Assembly (NCBI RefSeq): GCF_014635305.1
Contig: NZ_BMCS01000001.1
Span: 124,001 to 188,000 of the forward strand
Source of the DNA: Williamsia phyllosphaerae
Lineage (GTDB): Bacteria; Actinomycetota; Actinomycetes; Mycobacteriales; Mycobacteriaceae
Direction of reading: 5' to 3'
Length of the DNA: 64,000 nt
Shown: one piece after another, positions 8,646 to 17,446 of the stretch
Layout: every line of letters begins with the position of its first letter
Numbering within the stretch: the stretch's first letter is position 1
The notes under the pieces: generated by a model
What the model was told of the DNA's origin: nothing
The model's input: the letters and a program-made list of their open reading frames with translations, nothing else
The model's database searches: none
Program-made: the position numbers and the translations under genes

Positions 8646-9317
8646 TTACTTCGCAGCCTTCTTGGCCGGGGCCTTCTTGGCCGGAGCCTTCTTGGCCGGG
8701 GTGGCCTTCTTGGCGGGCGCCTTCTTGGCCGGGGCCTTCTTGGAGGTCACGGGCTCGTTCTTGAGCTCCTCGAGCTTCTTGGCCGGCGAGTCCTTGGCGC
8801 CACGGCCCTTGGCCTCGACGGTGCCCGCGGCGCCGGCGACCTTGCCCGAGGCGAGATTCGCGAGCTTGGCGGCGCGCTCACCGACGGCCTTGGTCTGCGA
8901 CGAGATGGTGCCCAGCGCGTCCTCAGTCAGGTCGATCGCCTCGTTGTAGGCCTTCTCGGCCTTCGAGACGTTCTCCTGGAACTCGGGCTGCTGACGCAGG
9001 CGCTCGACGGTCTCCTCGCCACGCTCGGCAAGCGAGTTGTAGATGCCGGTGGCGACCTCGATGTAGGCCTCCGCGACCTTGCGCAGCTCCTCCTGGGTGA
9101 AGCGGGTGCGCAGCTCGTCGATGCCGGCCGGGACGTCCTCGGGCAGCGAGTTCAGGCGCTCGCGGGTCTCCTCGATGCGGGTCTGCGCGGTCTCGGCAGC
9201 CGCCTCGGTGCGCTCGCGGAGCTGGTTGAGGACCTCGTTGACCTGCTGCAGGGCGAGGTCGCCCGCGCCGACAGCGGCGAAGATCGGGGTGGCGAAGTTA
9301 CGGTCTGACTTGCTCAT
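8646..9317 (-). CDS. hbhA: Heparin-binding haemagglutinin-like adhesin
   Basis: A 223-residue HbhA-like surface protein. Residues 1 to about 160 are helical and coiled-coil-like (repeated [24 protein letters not shown] heptads). The C-terminus is a lysine/alanine/proline tail with repeated KKAPAKKA units, the heparin-binding region in mycobacterial HbhA. There is no signal peptide, as in the family. ATG 9317 was chosen because a strong GAGGGAGA ribosome site precedes it; an upstream in-frame extension is not conserved-looking. Gene order with the XRE regulator (upstream) and DUF2516 (downstream) matches Rv0474-Rv0476. Adhesion itself cannot be inferred for a likely environmental host; a role in cell surface or lipid-inclusion biology is possible. 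Confidence 0.88.
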   Translation of the reverse strand: MSKSDRNFATPIFAAVGAGDLALQQVNEVLNQLRERTEAAAETAQTRIEETRERLNSLPEDVPAGIDELRTRFTQEELRKVAEAYIEVATGIYNSLAERGEETVERLRQQPEFQENVSKAEKAYNEAIDLTEDALGTISSQTKAVGERAAKLANLASGKVAGAAGTVEAKGRGAKDSPAKKLEELKNEPVTSKKAPAKKAPAKKATPAKKAPAKKAPAKKAAK

Positions 9318-9395
9318 GATGTCTCCCTCATGTGAGTGATCTGGTGATGTCGGCGCGGTGGTCGCGACCGATGATTCTCGAATAGCCATGTGCTG

Positions 9396-9833
9396 CTAGG
9401 ACTTCGCGGAGTCCGAGCTGTTCTCTCTGCAGAACGACTCGTAGATCTCCAGCAGCATCTGCTTCTGTCGCTCACTGATCGCCGAATCGACGAGCAACGC
9501 GTCGCGCACAGGGCTGGCTGGGCGTTCTTCGAGAATGCCGGCGCGTACATAGAGCACTTCGGCCGACACGCGCAGACCCTTGGCGATCTGCGCCAGCACA
9601 TCGGCGGAGGGCTTGCGAAGCCCTCGTTCGATCTGACTGAGATACGGGTTGCTCACGCCGGCGCGCTCCGCCAACTGGCGCAGCGACACCTCCGCGGCGA
9701 CCCGCTGAGACCGGATGAATCCACCGATGTCCAGTGCGGCACTGGCAACGCCTGCGACCGCTCGACTGGCTGCTTCCTCGAGGTCGACGTCATCTGACGT
9801 GTTCTCCGTGGGATCAACCGCCTCTGGCTTCAT
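9396..9833 (-). CDS. XRE-family transcriptional regulator (Rv0474-like)
   Basis: A 145-residue protein with an N-terminal acidic extension and an HTH_3 domain at about residues 38-95; the recognition region is VSNPYLSQIERGLRKPS. A C-terminal helical tail follows (SERQKQMLLEIYESF). It is the positional counterpart of Rv0474 upstream of hbhA. An AGGAGG ribosome site is visible just upstream of ATG 9833. A palindrome at 9876-9893 may be its own operator. Confidence 0.88.
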   Translation of the reverse strand: MKPEAVDPTENTSDDVDLEEAASRAVAGVASAALDIGGFIRSQRVAAEVSLRQLAERAGVSNPYLSQIERGLRKPSADVLAQIAKGLRVSAEVLYVRAGILEERPASPVRDALLVDSAISERQKQMLLEIYESFCRENSSDSAKS

Positions 9834-9875
9834 CGGTAACCTCCTCTGGTTCCGATGTCCAGTATTCGGACGAGT

Positions 9876-9893
9876 GCTAGCAAATGCAAGCAG
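9876..9893. promoter_or_regulatory. Palindrome upstream of the XRE gene
   Basis: TGCTAGCA (9876-9883), two As, then TGCAAGCA (9886-9893) form an 8-bp inverted repeat with one mismatch, 43 bp upstream of the regulator's start codon. Position and symmetry fit an autoregulatory operator of an XRE dimer; binding is not shown by sequence. Confidence 0.45.
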
Positions 9894-9933
9894 TCAGCTA
9901 ATTTTCCCCGTCATAAGTGGTAGACGCCACATC

Positions 9934-11271
9934 TCAGGAGAACAGCAGCACCGACACCGTGTAGATGGCGAGGCCGGCGAGCGAGCCCACGACCGTGCCG
10001 TTGATACGGATGAACTGCAGATCGCGGCCGACCTGGAGCTCGATCTTGCGGCTGGTGTCCTCGGCGTCCCACCCTCGGACGGTCTCGGTGATCACCGAGA
10101 CGATCTCGGTCGCGTAGTTGTTCGCGACGTGTCGGGCCACGCGCACGGTCCACATGTTCATCTTGGCCTGCAGCGGCTCGTCGTTGCTGACGCGTGTGGC
10201 CACCTTGATGACGGCGTCGGCGAGGTTCGAGCGCAGCGTGCTGTCGGGATCGTCGAGAGCCTGGCCGAGCACCGCCTTGGCCGAGCGCCACGCGGTGGAG
10301 GCCGCGCCGGCGACCTCGTCGCGGCCGATGAACTCCTCCTTGATCTGCTCGAGTCGGGCGATGGTGTCCGGGTCGTGCTGCAGGTCCTGGGCGAACTGTT
10401 CGAGGAACTCGTTCATCGCCCGACGGATGTCGTGGTCGGGATCGGTGCGCACCTTGTCGGTGTAGTCGACGAGTTCGCGGTGGATGCGATCCCCCACCAC
10501 CGCGTTGAGGAACTTCGGTGCCCACGTGGGCCCGTCCTTGTCGATGACCCTGTCGATGAGGCCCTGGCTGCCCAGCGCCCAGTCGTGCGCGCGGTCGCAC
10601 AGCATCTGGATGACCGGTGCGAGCCGGTTCTCCTCGATGAGCGACTCGAGGACACGGCCCGCCGGCGGGCCCCACTGCGGCTCGGCCATCCAGCGCATGC
10701 CTGCGACGATGAACTGTTCGATGTCGTCGTCGGCGAGCATCTCACCGGCGAGGCCGATGGCGCGCGACGCCTCCGCGCTGACCCGCGGCGAGTTCTTCGG
10801 ATCGGCCAGCCACCGCGAGACGCGCTGGGGCAGTTCCAGCTTCGAGACCTGCCCCTCGATCACCGACGGGGTCATGAAGTTCTGCTCGACGAAATCGCCG
10901 AGCTGCTCGCCGATCTGGTCCTTCTTGCGACGGATGAGTGCGGTGTGCGGGATCGGGAGTCCGAGGGGCTGGCGGAACAGGGCGGTGACGGCGAACCAGT
11001 CGGCGAGCGCGCCGACCATGCCCGCCTCGGAGGCCGCCCGGACGTAGGCCACCCAGCCCGCGGTGTCGTCGCCACCGCGATCCTCGAGCCACCGGGTGAA
11101 CAGGTAGACACACGCGGCGAACACCAGCAGTCCGGTGGCCACGATCTTCATCTTGCGTAGCGAACGACGGCGTTCGTCGTCGGCGGCGTTACCACCGCTG
11201 AGGCCGCCGAGCGTGTTCGGCGGCGGGGGCGACACAGCGGTGTCGCGCTCCTGGACATGGGTCGGATTCAC
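9934..11271 (-). CDS. DUF445 family membrane protein
   Basis: A 445-residue protein with a proline-rich cytoplasmic start, a membrane helix at about residues 42-62 (IVATGLLVFAACVYLFTRW), a long helical middle with the DUF445 signature GMVGALADWFAVTALFRQPLG at about 85-105, and a C-terminal membrane helix (GSLAGLAIYTVSVLLF). Function unknown. The frame stays open far upstream but overlaps the divergent TetR gene; GTG 11271 is the best boundary and gives the expected length. It is divergent from the TetR gene, the same pairing as Rv0473/Rv0472c. Confidence 0.85.
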   Translation of the reverse strand: MNPTHVQERDTAVSPPPPNTLGGLSGGNAADDERRRSLRKMKIVATGLLVFAACVYLFTRWLEDRGGDDTAGWVAYVRAASEAGMVGALADWFAVTALFRQPLGLPIPHTALIRRKKDQIGEQLGDFVEQNFMTPSVIEGQVSKLELPQRVSRWLADPKNSPRVSAEASRAIGLAGEMLADDDIEQFIVAGMRWMAEPQWGPPAGRVLESLIEENRLAPVIQMLCDRAHDWALGSQGLIDRVIDKDGPTWAPKFLNAVVGDRIHRELVDYTDKVRTDPDHDIRRAMNEFLEQFAQDLQHDPDTIARLEQIKEEFIGRDEVAGAASTAWRSAKAVLGQALDDPDSTLRSNLADAVIKVATRVSNDEPLQAKMNMWTVRVARHVANNYATEIVSVITETVRGWDAEDTSRKIELQVGRDLQFIRINGTVVGSLAGLAIYTVSVLLFS

Positions 11272-11346
11272 CCGTCCAGTCTTACCCGAATCGGCCCTGA
11301 CGGCAGCAACGTCGTCGTGCAGCGTGACCACCGATACTCTTGCGTC

Positions 11347-12132
11347 ATGCCAGCCCGTCACACCACAGCCGCCGCCGCTCGCGCCGCAGTGGCCGCGGCC
11401 GCGCATGCGACGAAGGGACTGGAGGCGGCTCTGCGCGCCACCGCCCCCGCCGAGACGAACGGCAAGACCGACGGCCGCAAGCAGCGGTGGACGCAGCACA
11501 AGGAGGAGCGGCGCACCGAGTTGGTCGACGGGACCCTCGAGGCGGTGCGGGTGCTCGGCGCCGACGTGGGGATGGACGAGATTGCCGCCCACATCGGGGT
11601 GTCGAAGACGGTCCTCTATCGCTACTTCACCGACAAGAACGACCTCAACACCGCGGCGATGGTGCGGTTCATCGAGATCACGCTGCTGCCCCGACTGACC
11701 GAGACGCTGGTCGAGGACGTCGACGAGTTCACGATGACCCGCGGCGTCATCTCGGTGTACGTGCAGACCATCTCCGACGAGCCCGAGATCTACGCGTTCG
11801 TCACCAGCTCGAACTACGCCTCCCCGAAGGTGCTCGCCGACTCGGAGAAACTCATCGCCCAGGTCGTCTCCTATGCGATGACCGATCGTCTGTCCGACCG
11901 CGACCTCGACACGAGCGGCTTCGAGACCTGGGCGTACGCCCTCGTCGGTGGGGTGCAGCTGGCCACCCACTGGTGGATGGTCGAGCGCAGCGTGTCGCAG
12001 GAGGCGCTCATCAACCACCTGACGATGCTGGTGTGGACCTCGTTCGTCGGCATCACCGAGGTCGGCGGGTCGGCGGAACTGTTCAACGCGCAGGAGCACC
12101 CGCTGCCGCACTTCCCCTCCGATGCGCCGTGA
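11347..12132 (+). CDS. TetR-family transcriptional regulator (Rv0472c-like)
   Basis: A 261-residue TetR regulator with an alanine-rich and basic N-terminal extension of about 55 residues before the HTH (ELVDGTLEAVRVLGADVGMDEIAAHIGVSKTVLYRYF; recognition helix around SKTVLYRYF). The rest is an all-helical ligand domain. Start ATG 11347 follows a 75-bp divergent spacer shared with the DUF445 gene. Its ligand is unknown. It heads a plus-strand cluster with DUF4873 and SDR genes. Confidence 0.88.
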   Translation: MPARHTTAAAARAAVAAAAHATKGLEAALRATAPAETNGKTDGRKQRWTQHKEERRTELVDGTLEAVRVLGADVGMDEIAAHIGVSKTVLYRYFTDKNDLNTAAMVRFIEITLLPRLTETLVEDVDEFTMTRGVISVYVQTISDEPEIYAFVTSSNYASPKVLADSEKLIAQVVSYAMTDRLSDRDLDTSGFETWAYALVGGVQLATHWWMVERSVSQEALINHLTMLVWTSFVGITEVGGSAELFNAQEHPLPHFPSDAP

Positions 12133-12149
12133 GCATCTAGTCTCCCTAC

Positions 12150-12497
12150 ATGAGCGATGCCGATGAGTCCGGCCACGACGATGACGACGCGGGGAGCTAC
12201 TCCGGTCCCGCCACGGTGACCGTCGCCGGGCGTCGACCCGTCGAGGTGCCGGTGCAGCTGGTCGGCCATTTCGATCCCATCGCCGGGAAGTTCGTGTGGC
12301 AGGGCCGTATTCGCGGATTGACGGCCGCATCCGACCCGGATGACCCGCCGGTCGCCGACGGGACCGATGTCCACATCGCGACCCCTCGGGGCGCCGGTGA
12401 CGGACTGCTCGCCGCCCAGGACGCGTTCGGCGGTCACGTGGTGACCGGCGTGGGCGCTCCCCCGTTCGCACAGCTCCCCGACGACGTGGAACGGTGA
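12150..12497 (+). CDS. DUF4873 domain protein
   Basis: A 115-residue acidic protein with a single DUF4873-like domain (YSGPATVTVAGRRPVEVPVQLVGHFDPIAGKFVWQGRI). This domain often occurs fused to, or beside, flavin monooxygenases and SDRs. It ends in a GTGA overlap with the next SDR gene, showing translational coupling. Function unknown. Confidence 0.8.
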   Translation: MSDADESGHDDDDAGSYSGPATVTVAGRRPVEVPVQLVGHFDPIAGKFVWQGRIRGLTAASDPDDPPVADGTDVHIATPRGAGDGLLAAQDAFGGHVVTGVGAPPFAQLPDDVER

Positions 12498-13333
12498 CCG
12501 ACCACCGGGTCGCCCTGGTGACGGGCGGCAGCCGTGGCGTGGGCCGCGGTGTGGCCGTCGCACTGGGCGCGGCCGGGTGGACGGTCTATCTCACCGGGCG
12601 CGGCGGGACCGACCCCGACGATCCCCTGGGCCGGGTCGCGGCCGACATCCGGTCCGCGGGTGGTCGCGCACACGCGGTGACCTGCGATCACGTCGACGAC
12701 GATCAGGTCGCCGAGGTCTTCGCCCGCATCCGCGCCGACGAGTCGCGGTTGGATCTGCTCGTCAACAACGTCTGGGCCGCACCGCGGGGTTTCGGCGGCT
12801 TCAGCGACAGGTTCTGGCAGCGCCCGATCTCCGACTGGGACACGCTGATCGAGGTGGGTCTGCGGGCGCACTACGTCGCGTCGGTCCACGCCGCTCAGAT
12901 CATGGTCCCGCAGGGTTCCGGGCTGCTGGTGAACATCTCGTCGTTCGGATCACGGGGGCATCTGCACTCGGTGCTCTACGGGATGAGCAAGACCGCGCTG
13001 GACAAGATGTCGTTCGACATGGGCCACGAACTCGACGGCACCGGGGTGTCGGCGATCAGTCTGTGGCTCGGGCTCATCCGCACCGAGCTGCTCCTGTCCC
13101 TCGGCATCGACGAGTTCGCCGGGTTCTCGCTCGAACGCGCGGAGGACCCGACGTTCGTCGGACGCGTGATCGATGCGCTGGCCGCCGATCCCGACCTGGC
13201 GACACACAACGGGTCGACGGTCATCAGCTCCGAAGCCGGTATGGCGTACGGGTTGACCAACGACGATGGCAGCCAACCGGACTCACACCGCGAGCCATTC
13301 GGCGGTGGAGGTCTGTTCGGACCGGTAGGTTGA
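12494..13333 (+). CDS. Short-chain dehydrogenase/reductase
   Basis: A 279-residue classical SDR. The NAD(P)-binding motif TGGSRGVGRG (about 10-19), the NNVW variant of the NNAG motif, and the catalytic Ser-Tyr-Lys set (NISSFGSRG; Y and K in LYGMSKTALDK) are present. The C-terminus is glycine-rich. It overlaps the DUF4873 gene by 4 bp (GTGA), so the GTG at 12494 is secure. DHRS1-like features suggest a carbonyl reductase, but the substrate is unknown. Confidence 0.88.
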   Translation: MTDHRVALVTGGSRGVGRGVAVALGAAGWTVYLTGRGGTDPDDPLGRVAADIRSAGGRAHAVTCDHVDDDQVAEVFARIRADESRLDLLVNNVWAAPRGFGGFSDRFWQRPISDWDTLIEVGLRAHYVASVHAAQIMVPQGSGLLVNISSFGSRGHLHSVLYGMSKTALDKMSFDMGHELDGTGVSAISLWLGLIRTELLLSLGIDEFAGFSLERAEDPTFVGRVIDALAADPDLATHNGSTVISSEAGMAYGLTNDDGSQPDSHREPFGGGGLFGPVG

Positions 13334-13337
13334 CCCG

Positions 13338-14198
13338 ATGGCCTCATCGAGCGACGCCGAACCGCCGGCGGCACCCACCACCACCCTGCGCGCTTCGTCG
13401 ATGGGCCGTCTGACCGACGTCGACCCCCGTGACACACCGGGTTTCGACGGCTACAAGTCCGACGGCAAGGCGTTGCTCAAGGAGCGTGGTGAACTGCTCG
13501 CGGCGCTGCAGGAGAGGCTCTACGCCCACGGCCGCAGCGGCGACCGACGTTCCATCCTGCTGGTGTTGCAGGGGATGGACACGTCCGGAAAGGGTGGCAT
13601 CGTCCGGCACGTCGTGGGCATGGTCGATCCGCAGGGCGTGTCACACGCGACGTTCGGCAAACCCACCGAGGATGAGCTCGCGCACGATTTTCTGTGGCGG
13701 ATCCGCGCGAAGTTGCCGACGCCCGGTCAGATCGGGGTCTTCGACCGCTCGCATTACGAGGACGTCCTGGCGGTGCGTGTTCACGACCTGGTGCCCGAGC
13801 AGGAGTGGCAGAAGCGGTATGACGTCATCAACGAGTTCGAGCGTGAGCTCGCCGCCGAGGGAACGACCGTCATCAAGGCGATGCTGCACATCTCGCCGGA
13901 CGAGCAGCGCGAGCGACTGACCAAACGGCTGAACCGGCCGGACAAGTACTGGAAGTACAACCCGTCCGACATCGACGAGCGGGCGTTCTGGTCGGCCTAC
14001 CAGGAGGCCTACCAGGTCGTCCTCGATCGCACCGACAACGACGATGCTCCCTGGTATGTCATCCCTGCCGACCGCAAATGGTTTGCGCGCCTGTCGATCA
14101 CGGAGTTGTTGATCGAGGCGCTGGAGGCATTGGACCTCGAGTGGCCGGAACCCGACTTCGACGTCGAACACGAGAAGAAGCGCCTCGCCGAGAGCTGA
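13338..14198 (+). CDS. Polyphosphate kinase 2 family nucleotide phosphotransferase
   Basis: A 286-residue PPK2-family enzyme, predicted to transfer phosphate between polyphosphate and nucleotides. Walker A GMDTSGKGG (about residues 79-87) and Walker B FDRSHYEDVL (about 135-144) are intact. This is the shorter type related to polyphosphate:nucleotide phosphotransferases, and differs from the class I-like enzyme at 31677-32636. The direction (nucleotide- or polyP-forming) cannot be told. It lies 4 bp after the SDR gene. Confidence 0.9.
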   Translation: MASSSDAEPPAAPTTTLRASSMGRLTDVDPRDTPGFDGYKSDGKALLKERGELLAALQERLYAHGRSGDRRSILLVLQGMDTSGKGGIVRHVVGMVDPQGVSHATFGKPTEDELAHDFLWRIRAKLPTPGQIGVFDRSHYEDVLAVRVHDLVPEQEWQKRYDVINEFERELAAEGTTVIKAMLHISPDEQRERLTKRLNRPDKYWKYNPSDIDERAFWSAYQEAYQVVLDRTDNDDAPWYVIPADRKWFARLSITELLIEALEALDLEWPEPDFDVEHEKKRLAES

Positions 14199-14212
14199 CG
14201 CGCCGAATCCGT

Positions 14213-14245
14213 AGCAGTTTGTATCGCTGAGCGACACAAACTGCT
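14213..14245. terminator. Bidirectional hairpin between convergent genes
   Basis: AGCAGTTTGT (14213-14222) pairs perfectly with ACAAACTGCT (14236-14245); inside, after one mismatch, TCGC pairs with GCGA around a TGA loop. It lies between the stops of the convergent PPK2 and protease genes, so it could terminate both. No U tract. Confidence 0.75.
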
Positions 14246-14270
14246 GACGATCCGACTGGCTGCCGGGTGC

Positions 14271-15014
14271 TCAGACCGGTCGGTACCCGGCACCCACCCC
14301 ACCTGCGCGCCCGAGGTCGGCGACTATCGCGCTCATCGACGAGGCTGCCGCCGGGGTCCGCCCGGCATCGGCGGGCGTCGAGCACGAGGGATACGCGGAT
14401 CCGGCGGTGCCGGAGTAGACGACGCTCCCGCGCAGCAGTCCGACGACGCGTCCACCCGCGATGACCGGGCCACCGGAGTCGCCGGGTTGCGCGCAGGTCG
14501 CCACGACGATCGAGGTCGGCGCCAGCGGACGGAGGACCGGTCCGCAACTGAAGCCGGTGGTTCGCCCCTGCTTGCAGACCGTCGCGCCGACGGCCGGATC
14601 CCGTCCGACACCGGCGATCATGACCCGGCCACGCGTGGCGGTCGGTCGGACCTTCGTGGTGGCGAACGTGATGACCGCGTAGTCGAGTCCCGACACCGAC
14701 GAGGGTGCGGCGGTGAGCACTGACGACCGGACGACACCGATCACACCGGAACCCGCCGCGGTCTCGAGTCGCACAGTCTCTCCGACGCTGCCGCAGTGAC
14801 CCGCGGTGAGCCCGACCAGTCCGCCGAAGCGGTCGCGACCGATCGAGTTCAGCGTGCACAACTGCGCCGACGACCGGGTGCCGATGAGTAGTCCGGCGCC
14901 GCCACCGACGGTCACGCTAGGGGCGGCGTGCGCCGACCCGAGACCACCCGTGACCGCCGCCGTCACAAGAGCCACGAGCAGAACCGGCAACCGGACCCGC
15001 GGGCGAGCAGTCAT
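14271..15014 (-). CDS. Secreted trypsin-like serine protease (S1 family)
   Basis: A 247-residue secreted chymotrypsin-fold protease. The signal peptide is residues 1 to about 31 (basic MTARPRVR, hydrophobic core, GSAHA cleavage region). The catalytic triad is His73 (LTAGHCG), Asp111 (GLDYAVI) and Ser180 (QPGDSGGP). Two cysteine pairs probably form disulfides. It resembles streptogrisin-like and mycobacterial S1 proteases, but has no long propeptide. ATG 15014 is preferred over GTG 15020 because AAAGGG is well spaced from it. Substrate unknown. Confidence 0.88.
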   Translation of the reverse strand: MTARPRVRLPVLLVALVTAAVTGGLGSAHAAPSVTVGGGAGLLIGTRSSAQLCTLNSIGRDRFGGLVGLTAGHCGSVGETVRLETAAGSGVIGVVRSSVLTAAPSSVSGLDYAVITFATTKVRPTATRGRVMIAGVGRDPAVGATVCKQGRTTGFSCGPVLRPLAPTSIVVATCAQPGDSGGPVIAGGRVVGLLRGSVVYSGTAGSAYPSCSTPADAGRTPAAASSMSAIVADLGRAGGVGAGYRPV

Positions 15015-15066
15015 CGTCACCCTTTCGCCTGCGTCACCGACCCGACGACGTGGGAGAAAGTAAACA

Positions 15067-15089
15067 CCGCGAGCCGCGAAACGGCGCGG
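15067..15089 (-). terminator. Possible terminator after fadB2
   Basis: CCGCG and CCG (15067-15076, with a 2-nt AG bulge between them) can pair with CGG and CGCGG (15082-15089) across a CGAAA loop, 10 bp after the fadB2 stop. The stem is modest and there is no U tract. Confidence 0.35.
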
Positions 15090-15098
15090 GTTATGTGA

Positions 15099-15968
15099 CT
15101 ACTTCTTGGCGTACTCGTAGAAGCCGTGTCCCGACTTCTTGCCGAGGCGACCGGCCTCGACGAGGCGCAGCAGCAGGGGCGGCGGCGCGTACAGCGGTTC
15201 CTTGTACTCGTCGAACATCTTGTCGGCGATCGACTTCACGGTGTCGAGGCCCACGAGGTCGGTGAGCTTGAGCGGACCCATCGGGTGCGCGCACCCCAGG
15301 ACCATGCCCTTGTCGACGTCCTCGGCGGTGGCGAAGCCGCTCTCCACCATGCGGATCGCCGACAGCAGGTACGGCACCAGCAGGGCGTTGACGATGAAGC
15401 CCGACCGGTCGGCCGAGCGCACGACCTGCTTGCCGAGGATCTCGCCGGCGAACTGCTCGGCGCGGGCGGAGACCGCATCCGAGGTCGCGAGGCTGGTGAT
15501 CAGCTCCACCAACGGCAACACCGGTACCGGGTTGAAGAAGTGCATGCCGATGACGCGCTCGGGGTTGGCGGTGGCCACACCGAGACGGGTGATCGGGATC
15601 GAGGACGTGTTCGAGGCCAGGACTGCGTCGGGGTCGGTGACGACCTTGTCTAGCTCGGCGAAGACCTTCGTCTTGATCGTCTCGTCCTCGATGATGGCCT
15701 CACACACGATCTGGCGGTCGGCGAAGTCGGCGAGGTCGGAGGTGAAACGCAGGTTGTCGGTGGCCTGTTCGCGTTCGCGCTCGGTCAGCTTGCCGCTGCT
15801 CACGCCGCGGTCGAGCGACTTGAGGATCCGGTCACGACCTTCGGCGACCAACTCGGGGGTGTTCTCGTACACCAGGACGTCGGCGTGGGCACGTGCGCAC
15901 ACCTCGGCGATACCTGCGCCCATCTGACCGGCGCCGATGACACCGACCCGCGAAATCTTCTCGCTCAC
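15099..15968 (-). CDS. fadB2: 3-hydroxybutyryl-CoA dehydrogenase
   Basis: A 289-residue NAD(P)-dependent 3-hydroxyacyl-CoA dehydrogenase that interconverts acetoacetyl-CoA and 3-hydroxybutyryl-CoA. The nucleotide-binding motif GVIGAGQMG lies at about residues 9-17, the catalytic histidine is in GMHFFNPVP, and the C-terminal helical dimer domain ends in LGKKSGHGFYEY. GTG 15968 is preceded by GGAG at good spacing. It lies downstream of aceA as in the icl1-fadB2 (Rv0467-Rv0468) pair, but a hairpin at 16076-16111 separates them. Likely role: short-chain beta-oxidation or butyrate metabolism. Confidence 0.93.
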   Translation of the reverse strand: MSEKISRVGVIGAGQMGAGIAEVCARAHADVLVYENTPELVAEGRDRILKSLDRGVSSGKLTEREREQATDNLRFTSDLADFADRQIVCEAIIEDETIKTKVFAELDKVVTDPDAVLASNTSSIPITRLGVATANPERVIGMHFFNPVPVLPLVELITSLATSDAVSARAEQFAGEILGKQVVRSADRSGFIVNALLVPYLLSAIRMVESGFATAEDVDKGMVLGCAHPMGPLKLTDLVGLDTVKSIADKMFDEYKEPLYAPPPLLLRLVEAGRLGKKSGHGFYEYAKK

Positions 15969-16075
15969 AACAACTCCTTCAAAGAAACAAGACGCGCAGC
16001 GTGCTCACGCAACAACAGACAAAAGGCGAGACGAGGGTAACTCTTCTCGGGAACGAACTCAGGTGACGAAAGCCA

Positions 16076-16111
16076 ACAGGCGGCCCGCAACGGAAGTCGC
16101 GGACCGCCTGT
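16076..16111 (-). terminator. Terminator after aceA
   Basis: ACAGGCGGCCCGC (16076-16088) pairs with GCGGACCGCCTGT (16099-16111); in the aceA transcript the single non-Watson-Crick position is a G-U wobble, giving a 13-bp stem with a 10-nt loop. It begins 40 bp after the aceA stop. A flanking 8-bp inverted repeat (AACTCTTC at 16039-16046, GAAGAGTT at 16121-16128) could extend the structure. Confidence 0.8.
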
Positions 16112-16150
16112 CTTACCGGCGAAGAGTTCCGGAGAGGCGGAACAGTTCTC

Positions 16151-17446
16151 CTAGTGGAACTGGCCCTCTTCGGTGGAGCCCTTCAGTGCTGCGGTCGACG
16201 TGTTGGGGTCGACGGTGGTGGCGATGCGGTCGAAGTAGCCGGCGCCGACCTCACGCTGGTGCTTGACGGCGGTGAAGCCACGCTCCTCGGCAGCCTTGAA
16301 CTCGCGGTTCTGCAGGTCGACGAAGGCCGTCATGCCGTTGCGGGCGTAGCCGTGGGCCAGGTCGAACATGCCGTAGTTCAGCGAGTGGAAACCGGCCAGG
16401 GTGATGAATTGGAAGGTGAAGCCCATCGCGCCGAGCTCCTTCTGGAACTTGGCGATGGTCTCGTCGTCCAGGTGCTGCGACCAGTTGAAGGACGGGCTGC
16501 AGTTGTAGGCGAGCAGCTGATCGGGGAAGTCGGCCTTGACCGCCTCCGAGAACTTGCGGGCCAGCTGGAGATCGGGGGTGCCGGTCTCCATCCAGATCAG
16601 GTCGGCGTACGGCGCGTAGGACTTCGCACGCGCGATGCAGGGCTCGATGCCGTTCTTGACGTTGTAGTAACCCTCGGCGGTGCGCTCGCCGGTGACGAAC
16701 TGCTTGTCGCGGTCGTCGACGTCGGAGGTGATGAGGGTCGCGGCCTCGGCGTCGGTGCGGGCGATGACCACGGTGGGCACGTTCGCGACGTCAGCGGCCA
16801 GACGAGCCGAGTTCAGGGTGCGGATGTGCTGCTGGGTGGGGATGAGCACCTTGCCACCGAGGTGGCCGCACTTCTTCTCCGACGCGAGCTGGTCCTCCCA
16901 GTGGGTGCCTGCGGCACCGGCTGCGATGAGGGCCTTCTGCAGCTCGTAGACGTTGAGCGCGCCGCCGAAGCCGGCCTCACCGTCGGCGACGATCGGGACG
17001 AGCCAGTTGTCGATGGACTTGTCACCCTCGACCGCGGCGACCTCGTCGGCGCGGAGCAGGGCGTTGTTGATGCGACGAACGACGTTCGGCACCGAGTTCG
17101 CCGGGTACAGCGACTGGTCGGGGTAGGTGTGACCGGACAGGTTCGCGTCACCGGCGACCTGCCAGCCGGAGAGGTACACGGCCTTCAGGCCGGCGCGAAC
17201 CTGCTGCACGGCCTGGTTGCCGGTGAGGGCGCCCAGCGAGTTGAGGTAGCTGCCGTCACCCTTTGTGACGCCGTCCCACAGGATCTCCGCGCCACGACGG
17301 GCGAGGGTGTGCTCCTCGACGACGGTGCCCTGGAGTTCCGACACCTGCTCGGCGGTGTAGTCACGCTTGACGCCCGACCAGCGGGAGTTGGTGTCCCAGT
17401 CCTGCTGGATCTCGGCGGGGGTCTTCGGCTTTCCGACAGTGCTCAT
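16151..17446 (-). CDS. aceA: Isocitrate lyase
   Basis: A 431-residue isocitrate lyase, the first enzyme of the glyoxylate shunt (isocitrate to succinate plus glyoxylate), needed for growth on acetate and fatty acids. The signature KKCGHLGGK contains the catalytic Cys193. Length and sequence are close to the M. tuberculosis Icl1 type (428 residues). ATG 17446 gives [20 protein letters not shown], matching the family start; a GTG at 17455 would add three residues. It is divergent from ramB across a 414-bp region carrying an exact RamB-type box. Expected to be induced on acetate or fatty acids. Confidence 0.96.
   Translation of the reverse strand: MSTVGKPKTPAEIQQDWDTNSRWSGVKRDYTAEQVSELQGTVVEEHTLARRGAEILWDGVTKGDGSYLNSLGALTGNQAVQQVRAGLKAVYLSGWQVAGDANLSGHTYPDQSLYPANSVPNVVRRINNALLRADEVAAVEGDKSIDNWLVPIVADGEAGFGGALNVYELQKALIAAGAAGTHWEDQLASEKKCGHLGGKVLIPTQQHIRTLNSARLAADVANVPTVVIARTDAEAATLITSDVDDRDKQFVTGERTAEGYYNVKNGIEPCIARAKSYAPYADLIWMETGTPDLQLARKFSEAVKADFPDQLLAYNCSPSFNWSQHLDDETIAKFQKELGAMGFTFQFITLAGFHSLNYGMFDLAHGYARNGMTAFVDLQNREFKAAEERGFTAVKHQREVGAGYFDRIATTVDPNTSTAALKGSTEEGQFH

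Noticed and set aside
8646-8760. Short tandem repeats of a lysine/alanine/proline unit, possibly a DNA repeat
   Set aside because: They encode the KKAPAKKA tail of the HbhA-like protein and are explained by the protein sequence.
9934-12471. A frame open for 845 codons on the minus strand that could suggest a much longer DUF445 protein
   Set aside because: Beyond 11271 it lies antisense to the TetR gene and is arginine-rich and low in hydrophobic pattern; the DUF445 domain and usual length fit a start at 11271.
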